Assembly (NCBI GenBank): GCA_022822005.1 | Contig: JAJECO010000079.1 | Location: forward strand, 62,001 to 126,000 | DNA: 64,000 nucleotides | From: Candidatus Poribacteria bacterium | Lineage (GTDB): Bacteria; Poribacteria; WGA-4E; PCPOR2b | Reading direction: 5' to 3' | Shown: piece by piece, positions 41,913 to 52,015 of the stretch | Position numbering within the stretch: the stretch's first letter is position 1 | Layout: every line of letters begins with the position of its first letter | Program-made: the position numbers and the translations under genes | Notes under the pieces: model-generated | What the model was told of the DNA's origin: nothing | The model's input: only the letters and a program-made list of their open reading frames with translations | Databases searched by the model: none

Positions 41913-43454
41913 CTAAAAGCGAACGACTATTTCTACATCTGTCAGCACGATGTCAGAAGCAACCTTCGGGTGGCGCTCTTCAAGCACAACCTTGATTTCG
42001 TGAGAACCCGCGCCCGGAGGCGGATCCACATCGAAACACAACCACGCCGCCCCGCTTACATCCGAAATACGGTGTGGGTCGTTAATGGTGCAATAGCGGA
42101 GTGTGGGTGCATCAAGGGCTATTCCATCCCACGAGACCCGTACCACATCGCCGCGTACCCACTGATCGAGTCGTACCCGTAACTCCACCTGTTTAGGGAT
42201 GTTAGCTGAGAAGTCGTCTGCCACATTTAGGTTGATCGTTGGACCTTCGCCAGTGAGTGTCTGCTTGAGCGCGACGGGGACCTCACCCCAAAGGCGGTCA
42301 TTTCGGTAAGCGCCCCGCCATTCTCCCGTTTCTTGGAGAAAGCGATGGGTAGCCGCATAAATTTTGTCCGTGCCTTGCAGCGTGTCGGGCGAACCGATTT
42401 GTGATAGCAATTCCCGTCTTGAATCTCGATTCGCGTGCCAGTTAAAGACATAGATGCCATCGGCTCCTGCGCTGTGGTAGCGGTTGGCGATGGCACGGGT
42501 ACGCATTCGGTCTTTGGTCTCAGTATCTTCGGGACCCACGAAGGGGTCGGGCAAACCGCCATCAAATCCGGGGTAGACAGCGATCGGTTTATCTTGGCAT
42601 AGCTCAACAAAAGCTGCAACGTCCAAGGAAGGATCTGTCGCGGCACCGCCAGCGGGAATCAGTATGTCTACCAATCCCTCATTTACCCAAGTCGGAATGT
42701 CGTATCCAATATTGCGACACATCTCCAGTGTACCAGACACACGCGCTGCTAAGTAGAACGGTTTGCCACGTTTCCGCGCGAGCGCATCGGTCATTTGTCG
42801 CACCGCGCGCTGGAGGTCGGTCAGGACATATCGGAGTCGGTAGGCTTCGTCTGCGGGCAGGTGAAAGGCGTGTCGCTGCCAATCCAATTCGACGCCATCC
42901 CAGTCGTATCGCTCGCAGATCTCTTTGATGTGTGCGTAACGGTGTTCTCGTATTTCGGGGACAGCGAAATTCCATGAAAGCGCGAACCATTCCGATGTCT
43001 GATCACCGAGCAGCCACTCTGGATGTTCGATCCGCATCTGTGTCAGTTCTGTATGATGCAGCGTCTCTAAGTCAGCGATCTGTGCCCCACTGAAATGATT
43101 ATCGTTCATACGCACTGAGGCGTAGACATGCATACCAAGTTGGTGTCCACGGTCGATAATGGCTTGCTGCGGATCTTCGCCGCGTTCCACCATCTGACGG
43201 ATGTTCTCGGTGTGAGTGTACGACTGAACGCTTTCATAACGGCGACTGTGGATATCGCCGAGTTGTTCAAGGACATTGCTCTGCCAGCGGGCAGCGTGTT
43301 CACCGATGCACCAGAAATGGGCGCCAACCTGTGTGCCTTCCAGAGGAGCGTAAGCCTTTTCTAAGAAGGCACGTACAGATTGTGGGGACTCAGAGTAGCC
43401 GTGGGGCGCGCCATCCCAGTTGTAGATAACCCGATATTTAGGGGGAATGGGCAT
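41913..43454 (-). CDS. Glycoside-hydrolase-like (TIM-barrel) protein
   Basis: 513 aa. An N-terminal barrel-like region with LGMHVYASVRMNDNHFSG, YDWDGVELDWQRHAF (acid pair) and ADGIYVFNWHAN resembling GHL10-type glycoside hydrolases. A C-terminal beta-sandwich follows (LNVADDFSANIPKQVELRVRLDQWVRGD). No signal peptide is seen. The catalytic assignment is tentative. It is upstream of the HTTM pair and downstream of guaA. The name hydrolase-like is used because substrate and mechanism were not established. Confidence 0.65.
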   Translation of the reverse strand: MPIPPKYRVIYNWDGAPHGYSESPQSVRAFLEKAYAPLEGTQVGAHFWCIGEHAARWQSNVLEQLGDIHSRRYESVQSYTHTENIRQMVERGEDPQQAIIDRGHQLGMHVYASVRMNDNHFSGAQIADLETLHHTELTQMRIEHPEWLLGDQTSEWFALSWNFAVPEIREHRYAHIKEICERYDWDGVELDWQRHAFHLPADEAYRLRYVLTDLQRAVRQMTDALARKRGKPFYLAARVSGTLEMCRNIGYDIPTWVNEGLVDILIPAGGAATDPSLDVAAFVELCQDKPIAVYPGFDGGLPDPFVGPEDTETKDRMRTRAIANRYHSAGADGIYVFNWHANRDSRRELLSQIGSPDTLQGTDKIYAATHRFLQETGEWRGAYRNDRLWGEVPVALKQTLTGEGPTINLNVADDFSANIPKQVELRVRLDQWVRGDVVRVSWDGIALDAPTLRYCTINDPHRISDVSGAAWLCFDVDPPPGAGSHEIKVVLEERHPKVASDIVLTDVEIVVRF

Positions 43455-43583
43455 GGTCGTTTTCCTTCTGTTGGTTCATTTGTTCATTGATTGATTGGTG
43501 CAACACAAGTGTGGAACGTGGATCTGTGTTCTATGCAGGGGCGAGTGTGCTAATGAACTCTTGAACGAATGAACGCTTCTTTG

Positions 43584-45122
43584 TTACTCCCACTCTATTG
43601 TGCTGGGTGGTTTGGAGCTAATATCGTAAACGACACGATTGATGCCGCGCACCTCGTTGATGATGCGGTTGGAAATGACACCCAGTACGTCGTGTGGAAT
43701 CTTCGCCCAATCTGCTGTCATGCCGTCGGTGCTCGTCACAGCACGTAACGCTACAACATTTTCGTAGGTTCGCTCGTCGCCCATCACGCCGACACTTTTG
43801 ACAGGCAGAAACACGGTCAATGCTTGCCAGATTTCGTCGTATAGTTCTGCTTTTTGCAGCTCCGCGATGAAGATTTCGTCTGCCTCGCGCAGCATGTCGA
43901 GACGCTCTTGAGTGATTGGACCCAGTATGCGGACGGCTAAACCGGGACCGGGGAACGGGTGTCGTCCCAAGACAGGTTTTGGGATATCCAACTCTGATCC
44001 GACTGCCCGCACTTCATCTTTGAACAGTTCACGGAGCGGTTCAATCAGTTTGAACGGCAAATTCTCAGGGAGCCCGCCGACATTGTGGTGTGTTTTAATC
44101 GTTGCTGATGGTCCCTTAACGGACACACTCTCAATTACGTCAGGGTAGAGTGTGCCCTGTGCTAAGAAGTTGATCTGACCAACTTGTGCTAACCCTTCTT
44201 TGAAGACTTCAATGAATTGGTTGCCTATGATTTTGCGTTTCTGTTCTGGGCTTTCAACGCCCGAAAGATATTCGAGAAACCGGTCGGTTGCGTCAACATA
44301 ATAGACATCAATACCGAGGTCTCGAAAAGTTGACAGTACCTGATCCGCTTCATTTTTCCGCAGTAAGCCGTTGTTGACAAAAACACAAACAAGTGCATCT
44401 CCAACAGCGCGCTTAAGTAACGTTGCAAGCACTGTCGAATCGACACCTCCGCTCACAGCGCATAACACGCGAGCCCCATCCGTTTCGGTGCGAATTTTCT
44501 CTGTGGCTTCGTTGATGAAGGACTGCATAGTCCATTCAGCACTACATTCGCAGACTTCATGGACAAAATTGGCGAGCAGCCGGTTGTCATCTTGCGTATG
44601 GATAACCTCTGGGTGGAATTGCAAACCGTAAATATCCCGATCCAGATCTGCTATCGCTGCAATAGGCGAATTGGGTGTATGGGCAACGGGATGGAATCCA
44701 TCGGGTAGAACATCGATTCGATCCCCGTGACTCATCCAGACATCCATCGTCTTCGACAAGTCCGCAAACAACGGGATCGGCAAATCTACGGTCAATTCAG
44801 CCGAACCGAATTCACGTTCATCGGCAGGGTGCACTTTTCCATCAGCGGAAAGGTGCGCGATGAGCTGCATACCGTAACAGATACCGAGAATCGGTACGCC
44901 GAGTGTTAAAATCCTCGAATCCGTGAGGGGCGCGTCTGGTGCGTAGACGCTTGCAGGACCACCAGAGAGGATGATACCTTTCGGGTGTATCGATTCGAGC
45001 GCATTAAGCGGAATATTATAAGGATGGATTTCACAGTACACCTTGTGTTCGCGCACACGCCGTGCGATTAGCTGTGTATACTGCGAGCCGAAATCTAAAA
45101 CAACTATGGTTTCACGTTTCAT
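43584..45122 (-). CDS. guaA: GMP synthase (glutamine-hydrolysing)
   Basis: 512 aa. The glutamine amidotransferase domain has the Cys in [12 protein letters not shown] (about residue 80) and the His/Glu pair in [11 protein letters not shown]. The ATP pyrophosphatase domain has the PP-loop [13 protein letters not shown], and the C-terminal dimerisation part ends PPSTIEWE. It converts XMP to GMP. AAGGTTAGT precedes the ATG. It stands alone and is transcribed away from sod. Confidence 0.97.
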   Translation of the reverse strand: MKRETIVVLDFGSQYTQLIARRVREHKVYCEIHPYNIPLNALESIHPKGIILSGGPASVYAPDAPLTDSRILTLGVPILGICYGMQLIAHLSADGKVHPADEREFGSAELTVDLPIPLFADLSKTMDVWMSHGDRIDVLPDGFHPVAHTPNSPIAAIADLDRDIYGLQFHPEVIHTQDDNRLLANFVHEVCECSAEWTMQSFINEATEKIRTETDGARVLCAVSGGVDSTVLATLLKRAVGDALVCVFVNNGLLRKNEADQVLSTFRDLGIDVYYVDATDRFLEYLSGVESPEQKRKIIGNQFIEVFKEGLAQVGQINFLAQGTLYPDVIESVSVKGPSATIKTHHNVGGLPENLPFKLIEPLRELFKDEVRAVGSELDIPKPVLGRHPFPGPGLAVRILGPITQERLDMLREADEIFIAELQKAELYDEIWQALTVFLPVKSVGVMGDERTYENVVALRAVTSTDGMTADWAKIPHDVLGVISNRIINEVRGINRVVYDISSKPPSTIEWE

Positions 45123-45158
45123 TGTGACTAACCTTCTGATCTATTAAGTCGTAAATTT

Positions 45159-45188
45159 ATTCTATCATAGAGTTGTTAAAACCGTCAA
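45159..45188 (-). promoter_or_regulatory. Promoter of guaA
   Basis: On the minus strand TTGACG, 18 bp, TAGAAT, about 37 bp before the guaA start. Shares the 205-bp divergent region with the sod promoter. Confidence 0.55.
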
Positions 45189-45210
45189 TTAAGCATTTAT
45201 CAAAAATCGC

Positions 45211-45239
45211 TTGGTTTTAATTGTGCAATATGTTATAAT
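45211..45239 (+). promoter_or_regulatory. Promoter of sod
   Basis: TTGGTT, 17 bp, TATAAT, about 89 bp before the ATG at 45328. No operator-like palindrome overlaps it. Confidence 0.55.
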
Positions 45240-45327
45240 TAAGCACTACGCATTATATGTCTATTAGTTGGTGTTAACTTATAACCTACAAACAAAATTT
45301 AAGGAATCTCTAAGGAGGCAAATCCTA

Positions 45328-45942
45328 ATGGCACATACACTACCCGACCTGCCCTATGCTCATAACGCTTTAGAACCGCACATTGACGAGCAAACGATGC
45401 AGATCCATCACGGGAAACATCATCAGGCTTATATTACAAATCTCAACACCGCCCTTGAAGGACTTGATGATTTGGCAGCCCTATCGGTCGAAGAATTGCT
45501 CAGCAACATCGACCAAGTGCCGGAAGACAAACGGCAAGCTGTTATCAATAATGGCGGCGGACATGCCAACCATTCACTCTTCTGGACTATTATGGGACCC
45601 GACGGTGGCGGCACCCCCACACCAGAGGTCACCGCTGCAATCGAGTCCGCTTGCGGATCACTTGAAGCTGCCAAAGAGCAATTCGTGACAGCTGCGACAA
45701 CCCGTTTCGGATCCGGTTGGGCATGGGTTGTTGTTGATGAAACTGGCAGTATCCAAATCTACTCGACTGCTAACCAAGATAGCCCCATCATGCAAGGTCA
45801 TACACCGATACTGGGGCTTGATGTGTGGGAACACGCGTATTATCTGAAGTATCAGAACCTGCGTCCCGCTTATATCGAAGCTTGGACGAACGTTATCAAT
45901 TGGGAAGAGGTTGCCAGGCGTTACGCCGCTGCAAAAGGCTAA
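45328..45942 (+). CDS. sodA: Superoxide dismutase (Fe/Mn family, Mn-like)
   Basis: 204 aa. The metal ligands are in [12 protein letters not shown] (His), NHSLFWTIM (His), [11 protein letters not shown] (Asp and His). [13 protein letters not shown] with three Gly is typical of the Mn form rather than the Gln-bearing Fe form, so Mn use is likely but not proven. The start at 45328 is set by GGAGG (not the GTG/TTG at 45268). A perfect hairpin follows the stop. Confidence 0.95.
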   Translation: MAHTLPDLPYAHNALEPHIDEQTMQIHHGKHHQAYITNLNTALEGLDDLAALSVEELLSNIDQVPEDKRQAVINNGGGHANHSLFWTIMGPDGGGTPTPEVTAAIESACGSLEAAKEQFVTAATTRFGSGWAWVVVDETGSIQIYSTANQDSPIMQGHTPILGLDVWEHAYYLKYQNLRPAYIEAWTNVINWEEVARRYAAAKG

Positions 45943-45964
45943 GGCAACAATCACGACCGAGTTA

Positions 45965-45996
45965 GCGCACCTTCACTGAAACATCTGAAGGTGCGC
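45965..45996 (+). terminator. Hairpin after sod
   Basis: Perfect 11-bp stem GCGCACCTTCA / TGAAGGTGCGC with a 10-nt loop. It lacks a proper T-run, so it may be a stabilising hairpin rather than a strong terminator. Confidence 0.4.
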
Positions 45997-46046
45997 TGCA
46001 TCTCAAAAATATATAATCGATCTGATTCAAAACTGAATATACAAAA

Positions 46047-46378
46047 GCGATGAAGGGGAGGAGTAAGTCGAGCGGTCTTGACAGAGCGGGAAATCCACCG
46101 GCTGAGAGATTTTCCCAAGTAACCTCGACCGAAGGTCGCCCCGGAGCTGCTAACCTGAAAACGCCCCAGTAGGGTTAGCCGGGTTGATGCACGTTACGCA
46201 TACCAATGAGTGCCCTTTTATATACAATGTTTAATCGACACAAGGGAATTGGAGTGGTACCACGGTAAGGACTTTAAGAGGAAGCCCTTCTCGTCTCCAA
46301 GTATATCCTCGAAAGTTGTTCCCTAACATTTTCAATTGGGGAAACTTCTACTGAGGGTTGGAACGGGAGGGCTTTTTT
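46047..46378 (+). promoter_or_regulatory. T-box leader controlling the ilvBHC operon
   Basis: GATGAAGGGGAGGAGTA opens Stem I with its AGTA bulge. CTCGACCGAAGGTCG holds the returning arm and the specifier loop. The T-box TGGTACCACGG is at 46255-46265, and the competing terminator has arms at about 46283-46298 (GCCCTTCTCG) and 46361-46372 (CGGGAGGGC) followed by a T6 run. Uncharged tRNA pairing should favour antitermination. The specifier in GAAGGTCG could be GTC (valine, followed by the usual purine) or GGT (glycine); the context favours valine. A TATAAT box lies at 46012-46017 but its -35 is poor. Confidence 0.88.
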
Positions 46379-46572
46379 ATTGGACATATTTGTAATAGAA
46401 ACCGTTAGGATTGACGACGAGGCTTCCTTGGGGAATTAGATGCAAGTTCTAACCTCGTCGGTGCAAAATCAAAGAAGCCTGTGACTGTTTAATTTTCATT
46501 CAAGGATTTGAACGGATTTTATCCTGAGAAGCCACCAATCCTTGAATCCTTACAAATTTGAAGGAGAGTGTT

Positions 46573-48249
46573 ATGGAACTATCAGGAGCAAACATACTGA
46601 TTGAAAGTCTCAAACAAGAGGGTGTGGAGTATATTTTCGGTGTCAATGGTGGCGCAGCGATGCCAATCTTTGATGCACTCTACGAACACCCTGATGTCAA
46701 GTTAATCATGATGCGGCACGAGCAAGGTGCGTCACATGCCGCCGATGGCTACGCTCGAGCAACAGGTAAGGTTGGTGTTACGCTTGCTACTTCGGGTCCC
46801 GGTGCAACAAACTTAGTGACCGGTATCGCAACCGCCTATATGGATTCCATTCCGATGGTGGCGATCACTGGACAGGTTTTTACCCACCTGATGGGGAACG
46901 ATGCCTTCCAAGAATGTGACGTGATAGGTGTGACTCGCCCGGTCTGCAAGCATAGTTACTTAATTAAAAGCGGTGATGAAGTCGCTGAGGTCATAGCGGA
47001 AGCGTTCCATATCGCTAGTACAGGGAGACCTGGTCCCGTCGTTGTCGATTTCGCCAAGGATGCACAGATCCACGAATCGTTGTTCCGCTACCCAGAGAAG
47101 ATCAATATCCGCAGCTACAAGCCGAAGGTGGAGGGGCACCCGCGCCAGATCGCGAAAGCCGTTGAGTTGATTCACAATGCAGAACGACCGATGATTTATG
47201 CAGGCGGCGGTGTGCCGCTCGCTAACGCGTCTGAGGAGTTGCGTGAGTTGGCAATTAAAACCGGCATTCCGATTACCGTGACACTGATGGGGTTGGGCGC
47301 ATTTCCCGAAACCCATCCGCTGGCAATGGAGATGCCCGGTATGCACGGCTCCTGCTGTGCTAACTACGCATTTACTGATTCTGATCTGGTCATTGCGGTC
47401 GGTGCTCGGTTCGATGACCGTGTTACGGGTGACTTGACAAAATTCGCGCCGAACGCAAAGAAAATCCATATTGACATTGATGCTTCTTGTATCGGCAAGA
47501 ACGTCCCGATTGATGTGCCGATCGTAGGCGATGCTAAACGCGTATTGGCAGAAATGAACAAACTGGTGCATCGTGTGGACATCGAGCCTTGGATGCGCCA
47601 AATTGATGAATGGAAAGAGCAGTATCCCTTTGAGTACCAACAAAACGGTGATAATATCATGCCGCAGTATGTAATTGAGCAGATATATGACCTGTATTCC
47701 GACGCAATCGTCGTTGGGGACGTTGGACAGCATCAGATGTGGGCGGCACAATATTTCAAATTCACCGAGCCGCGTCAATGGTTGAACTCCGGTGGACTCG
47801 GTACCATGGGATTCAGTTTGCCCGCAGCGATTGGAGCGCAACTCGGTTGCCCTGACAAAACCGTTGTCAACATCAATGGCGATGGCTCCTATATCATGAC
47901 GATACAAGAGCTTGTTCCCGCCATCACGATGAAGCTCCCGCTCAAGATCTTCATCATTAATAACATGTATCTTGGTATGGTTCGACAGTGGCAGGAACTC
48001 TTCCACCAGAAACGGTACGCCGCCGTCGATTATCATGATAACCCTGACTTCGCACTGCTCGCTGAGGCTTTTGGGGCAACAGGAATCCGTGTTGAGCGAA
48101 TTGAGGATGTCCGTCCGGCGTTAGAGAAGGCAAAAGGCATCACCGATGGGCCCGTTGTTATTGATTTTATCGTCGATGAAGAGGAAAACGTGTTCCCAAT
48201 GGTTCCAGCAGGTGCAGGACTTGGCGATGTTATACGAGGTTTAGCATAA
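46573..48249 (+). CDS. ilvB: Acetolactate (acetohydroxyacid) synthase large subunit
   Basis: 558 aa. Thiamine-diphosphate enzyme that joins two pyruvates, or pyruvate and 2-oxobutyrate. The catalytic Glu is in MRHEQGASHAADGYARATG, the ThDP/Mg motif is NGDGSYIMT...NNMYLG. The FAD-domain region has GVGARFDDRVTGDLTKFAP-like sequence. The start at 46573 follows AAGGAGAG, and the TTG at 46558 is not needed. First gene of the T-box-controlled operon; ilvH starts inside the stop codon region (TAATG overlap). Confidence 0.95.
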   Translation: MELSGANILIESLKQEGVEYIFGVNGGAAMPIFDALYEHPDVKLIMMRHEQGASHAADGYARATGKVGVTLATSGPGATNLVTGIATAYMDSIPMVAITGQVFTHLMGNDAFQECDVIGVTRPVCKHSYLIKSGDEVAEVIAEAFHIASTGRPGPVVVDFAKDAQIHESLFRYPEKINIRSYKPKVEGHPRQIAKAVELIHNAERPMIYAGGGVPLANASEELRELAIKTGIPITVTLMGLGAFPETHPLAMEMPGMHGSCCANYAFTDSDLVIAVGARFDDRVTGDLTKFAPNAKKIHIDIDASCIGKNVPIDVPIVGDAKRVLAEMNKLVHRVDIEPWMRQIDEWKEQYPFEYQQNGDNIMPQYVIEQIYDLYSDAIVVGDVGQHQMWAAQYFKFTEPRQWLNSGGLGTMGFSLPAAIGAQLGCPDKTVVNINGDGSYIMTIQELVPAITMKLPLKIFIINNMYLGMVRQWQELFHQKRYAAVDYHDNPDFALLAEAFGATGIRVERIEDVRPALEKAKGITDGPVVIDFIVDEEENVFPMVPAGAGLGDVIRGLA

Positions 48250-48740
48250 TGACTGAAGAACGACACATCTTTTCCGTACTTGTTGAAAACCGGTTCGGAG
48301 TCCTTGCACGAATTGCGGGACTGTTCAGTGGACGTGGATTTAACATTGACAGCCTCAATGTTGCGGAGACAGACGATCCGGACGTTTCGCACATGACAAT
48401 CGTCACACATGGGGACACGCAGATCATTGAACAGATTTACAAGCATCTGAACAAGTTGATTGATGTCATCAAGGTGACAGATCTCACTGTCGAAAATCAT
48501 GTTGAGCGGGAGATTGTACTGATTAAAGTCTATGCCGAGCCACAGCGACGTGGGGAAATTCTCCAGATTATGGAGATTTTTCGCGCCCATACGATTGATG
48601 TCAGTCCCGACTCTCTGATTATTGAAGTGACCGGTGACGAAGGGAAGTTGAAGGCGGTTGTTGATTTGCTACGTCCCTATGGCATTCAAGAACTTGTCCG
48701 CACCGGCAAAATTGCAATCATGCGCGGGGCCGCAAAGTAA
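48249..48740 (+). CDS. ilvH: Acetolactate synthase regulatory subunit
   Basis: 163 aa. ACT domain at the N terminus (HIFSVLVENRFGVLARIAGLFSGRGFNIDSLNVAETDDPDVSHM) and a second ferredoxin-like half (REIVLIKVYAEPQRRGEIL). It binds the ilvB product and gives valine feedback control. Its ATG overlaps the ilvB stop by one base, so translation is coupled. Confidence 0.95.
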   Translation: MTEERHIFSVLVENRFGVLARIAGLFSGRGFNIDSLNVAETDDPDVSHMTIVTHGDTQIIEQIYKHLNKLIDVIKVTDLTVENHVEREIVLIKVYAEPQRRGEILQIMEIFRAHTIDVSPDSLIIEVTGDEGKLKAVVDLLRPYGIQELVRTGKIAIMRGAAK

Positions 48741-48777
48741 TGAACCTATTTTCATGTTTCACATATAAGGAGTATTC

Positions 48778-49770
48778 ATGGCAACAATTTATTACGATAG
48801 CGATGCAGATTTTGATTTACTCAAAGAGCGAACGATTGCGGTTATCGGCTATGGTAGCCAAGGGCGCGCCCAAGCATTGAATCTGAAGGACAGTGGTGCA
48901 AACGTTGTCCTTGGGCTGCGCCCCGGCAGCCGTTCTCAACCGGATGCAGAATCGGAAGGATTGACGGTAAAAAGTATCGACGACGCTGCTGCTGAAGCAG
49001 ATGTCGTTCAGATTCTCATCCCGGATGAACAACACGGGGCGGTGTATCGGAATCATATTGAACCGAATCTGGAAGCTGGCAACATGGTGATGGTTTCGCA
49101 CGGTTTTAGCATCCATTTTGGTCAAATCGTTCCGGGAGACGGTATTGATGTGGCGATGATCGCACCAAAGGGACCGGGGCTGCTCGTGCGAGAGGTTTTT
49201 GAGGAGGGCGGCGGTGTGCCGTGTCTCATTGCTATCCAGCAGGATGTAACAGGACATGCCAGAGACCTCGCACTCGCTTATGCGAAGGGGATCGGCGGCA
49301 CACGGGCTGGCGTCATTGAGACTACTTTTCGGGAAGAGACGGAAACAGATCTCTTTGGCGAGCAAGCTGTGCTTTGCGGCGGGACTACCGCGCTCATCAA
49401 AGCTGCTTTTGATACCCTTGTTGAGGCTGGTTACCAACCTGAGATGGCGTTCTTTGAGTGCTTGCATGAGTTGAAACTGATTGTAGACCTAATCTACACA
49501 GGCGGACTCAGCAAGATGCGCAACGACGTTAGTAATACGGCGGAATTCGGCGATCTTACCCGCGGTCCTCGTGTCATTGATGAAGGTGTCCGAGAACGTA
49601 TGCAAACAATTCTTAAAGAGGTACAGAACGGCGAATTTGCACGGGAATGGGTGCTGGAAAATCAAGCGAATCAGCCCGTGCTGCAAGCACTGCGTCGTCG
49701 AGAATCAGAGCTGCAGATCGAAAAGGTGGGGCAAGATCTACGGAGCATGATGAGCTGGCTTGATGAGTAA
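48778..49770 (+). CDS. ilvC: Ketol-acid reductoisomerase (NADP+, class I)
   Basis: 330 aa. Rossmann motif [17 protein letters not shown], the NADPH-specifying loop GLRPGSRS, and the Mg/substrate residues in [16 protein letters not shown] and [19 protein letters not shown]. It converts acetohydroxy acids to dihydroxy acids in the Val/Leu/Ile route. Third gene of the T-box operon; followed by a terminator. AAGGAG precedes the ATG. Confidence 0.97.
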   Translation: MATIYYDSDADFDLLKERTIAVIGYGSQGRAQALNLKDSGANVVLGLRPGSRSQPDAESEGLTVKSIDDAAAEADVVQILIPDEQHGAVYRNHIEPNLEAGNMVMVSHGFSIHFGQIVPGDGIDVAMIAPKGPGLLVREVFEEGGGVPCLIAIQQDVTGHARDLALAYAKGIGGTRAGVIETTFREETETDLFGEQAVLCGGTTALIKAAFDTLVEAGYQPEMAFFECLHELKLIVDLIYTGGLSKMRNDVSNTAEFGDLTRGPRVIDEGVRERMQTILKEVQNGEFAREWVLENQANQPVLQALRRRESELQIEKVGQDLRSMMSWLDE

Positions 49771-49805
49771 CAGTTCCATCGTTAAATAGCATATCCCTAT
49801 TAAAG

Positions 49806-49850
49806 TCGTCACTTCGATTGCAATCACATTATCGAGGTGACGATTTTTTG
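49806..49850 (+). terminator. Terminator of the ilvBHC operon
   Basis: CGTCACTTCGAT, a 12-nt loop, then ATCGAGGTGACG and ATTTTTT. Perfect 12-bp stem. The ORF-track start at 49818 for the MFS gene lies inside it, which argues for the later ATG at 49881. Confidence 0.9.
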
Positions 49851-49880
49851 TTTCGGTCTTGGAAAGGTCATTTTTTCTTT

Positions 49881-51134
49881 ATGGATAGAGTTGAGAACGA
49901 GGTCGAGCAGCATGAAAAACGCAATCTTATCGTATTTGCGGCTAACCAGATCTTTATGCGGCTCGGTTGGATTTTCAAGACTGAATCGGTAGTAATGCCG
50001 GGGTTTTTAGATGTTTATACCTTATCGGGTTTTATCCGAGGACTCCTGCCCCTCATCTCTCGAATTGGGCAGAGCATCCCTCAAATTCTTATCGCACACC
50101 GTGTGGCAAAAATGCCAAGAAAACGAATGGTGTTTATACTTTCCGCCTTCGGTATTACCTTTCCTTGGCTAGTGCTGGCACTGAGCCTTGAATTTGGGAG
50201 TTGGTCAAACAACACAATCGTAGCGATTTTTCTGACACTGTATGGCTTACACTGGCTGACCTACGGCAGCAATGTCCTAGCACACGGCACACTACAGGGA
50301 AAACTGATTCGTCCTAGAAGACGGGGGCGTCTATTGGCTTACGCCAGTCTCATCGGCTGCACGTTTGCAATTATTATCGTCTGGCTTGTGATGCCACATT
50401 GGGTTCGCGGCGACACCGCTAATTATGCTTGGATATTTGGGATGACAGGGATGTTCTTTGGTTTTGCTGCGGGTTCCAGTCTGTTTTTCCGTGAGCCTCC
50501 TGATGACCATGCCGCGCAAACTATACCTTTTCTTAAATATCTTAGTTCCGGCCTGATGCTGCTGCGATATGACCGGAATTTTCGTATATTCGCGATTGTC
50601 CTGATGTTGTTCTATACAGGTTGGCCCATTTTTCCGCACTATACCATCTTTGGAAAACGAACGTTAGGATTGGTGTCGAGAAATTTCGTGACGCTGTTGA
50701 TTGCGCAAAACACGGTCAGTGGACTCGGTGCCTTGGTGATGGGGAATATCGCAGATCGGTACGGCAATCGGATTGTGATGCGTGTGCTAATCTTTGTCGC
50801 CGCATGTGTGCCGCTGCTAGCGGTTGGACTGAGTCGCCTGCCTATGGGAGCAAGCTGGTACTGGCTTGTGTATGCTTGCTTGGGATTTACGCCGGTATCG
50901 GGTCGTATTCTTACAAACTACACCCTTGAAATTTCTCCGCAGGAAAAGCACCCGCAATACTTGGGGCTGCTGAGCGTTCTTCAGACAGTGCCGTTGCTGG
51001 GATCGCCGGTGGTTGGTCTGTTGATTGATAGATTCTCTTTTGAGTCCGTGTTTATCACGTCTTCTGTTTTGGTCTTTTGTGGTGTCCTGCTTACCTTTCG
51101 ATTAGTCGAACCTCGATTTAGCCGTTCTGTTTAA
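49881..51134 (+). CDS. Major facilitator superfamily transporter
   Basis: 417 aa with about ten to twelve hydrophobic segments (e.g. FILSAFGITFPWLVLALSL, IAIILVWLVM, FRIFAIVLMLFYTGWPIF, VLIFVAACVPLLAVGLS). An N-terminal cytoplasmic helix (DRVENEVEQHEKRNL) precedes the first segment. The substrate is not assignable. The start at 49881 (MDRVENEV) is taken instead of the terminator-overlapping 49818; the ribosome site is weak. A promoter would have to lie between the terminator and 49881. Confidence 0.82.
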   Translation: MDRVENEVEQHEKRNLIVFAANQIFMRLGWIFKTESVVMPGFLDVYTLSGFIRGLLPLISRIGQSIPQILIAHRVAKMPRKRMVFILSAFGITFPWLVLALSLEFGSWSNNTIVAIFLTLYGLHWLTYGSNVLAHGTLQGKLIRPRRRGRLLAYASLIGCTFAIIIVWLVMPHWVRGDTANYAWIFGMTGMFFGFAAGSSLFFREPPDDHAAQTIPFLKYLSSGLMLLRYDRNFRIFAIVLMLFYTGWPIFPHYTIFGKRTLGLVSRNFVTLLIAQNTVSGLGALVMGNIADRYGNRIVMRVLIFVAACVPLLAVGLSRLPMGASWYWLVYACLGFTPVSGRILTNYTLEISPQEKHPQYLGLLSVLQTVPLLGSPVVGLLIDRFSFESVFITSSVLVFCGVLLTFRLVEPRFSRSV

Positions 51135-51184
51135 TTAAAATAGGTAGGATCGGTCTGATCCTATCCTGTCATAGGAGCATAATT

Positions 51185-51943
51185 ATGCCCAATGAAATGA
51201 TGACCACTTTTGAAAAGCTCTGGATTACCCTTCGCGCTGCGTGGTGTGACAATCACGACCTTGATGGCGCATTGGCTTTCAGCCATGACCGCGGAGCGAT
51301 GGACTTCTTTCATCGCGTTGTACAGGTGAACGTAGACGACGCTCAAGTAGACAGGTTGATCGACGATGCGATTCGCCTGTTCCAAGAAAAAAAATACGAC
51401 TGCATGTTCACCCTTTCGCCATTAGATCGTCCTGTTGACCTTGGTGAGAGACTGGAGAAGCGCGGTTTCACAGAGGGTATGTTGGCGTCAGCGATGGTTT
51501 ATGACCCACCCACTGCGCCACCGTTCCCCCAAACTGTTGCGGAAATCAATATCTCGCCCGATGATGAATATGATCTGTGGGCAGATGTCATGTGTCGCGG
51601 ATTCGGTCATGACCAGACAATGGGAGAGATAGGGCGTGATGTGCTGATTGTGCCTGAAGTGCGCCGCTATCTCGCACGTGTGAATGGAGAGCTAGCGGGC
51701 ACGACGCTGATCTATTCGCAATTCGGTATGGGCTACGTTGACCATGTTGCGACATTGCCGGAGCACCGCCGTAAAGGGATTGCCTCTGCTATGGTTACAC
51801 GAGCGGTTGCGGATTCGCAGGCGATGGGTAACCGCTGGACAACGCTAGAGACGACAACAGGTAGTAACGCCGAGCGGGTATATCAACGACAGGGATTCCG
51901 TATTGCCTATCATCGACGACGCTATATCATGCCTCATGGGTAG
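51185..51943 (+). CDS. GNAT-family N-acetyltransferase
   Basis: 252 aa. The C-terminal GNAT fold carries the acetyl-CoA loop in VATLPEHRRKGIASAMVTRAV (R/QxxGxG/A type) and LETTTGSNAERVYQRQGF. The N-terminal 110 residues are probably another GNAT-like half or a substrate domain. AGGAGC precedes the ATG. The target is unknown. It is followed by a GH-like and a cysteine-hydrolase-like gene on the same strand. Confidence 0.85.
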   Translation: MPNEMMTTFEKLWITLRAAWCDNHDLDGALAFSHDRGAMDFFHRVVQVNVDDAQVDRLIDDAIRLFQEKKYDCMFTLSPLDRPVDLGERLEKRGFTEGMLASAMVYDPPTAPPFPQTVAEINISPDDEYDLWADVMCRGFGHDQTMGEIGRDVLIVPEVRRYLARVNGELAGTTLIYSQFGMGYVDHVATLPEHRRKGIASAMVTRAVADSQAMGNRWTTLETTTGSNAERVYQRQGFRIAYHRRRYIMPHG

Positions 51944-52015
51944 GTAGGGGCGTGGGCAATAGCAGAACATTAGAAGCCCCTCAATAATTGTTCCAACAGA
52001 AAAGGAGTTCGCAAC

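Noticed and set aside
46960-48036. 358-aa minus-strand ORF inside ilvB
   Set aside because: Fully within the well-supported ilvB coding region and no family match; the shadow of a codon-biased gene.
48817-49467. 216-aa minus-strand ORF inside ilvC
   Set aside because: Antisense shadow of the conserved ilvC.
49818-49880. Upstream start for the MFS gene
   Set aside because: It lies in the ilvBHC terminator hairpin; translation from there is unlikely.
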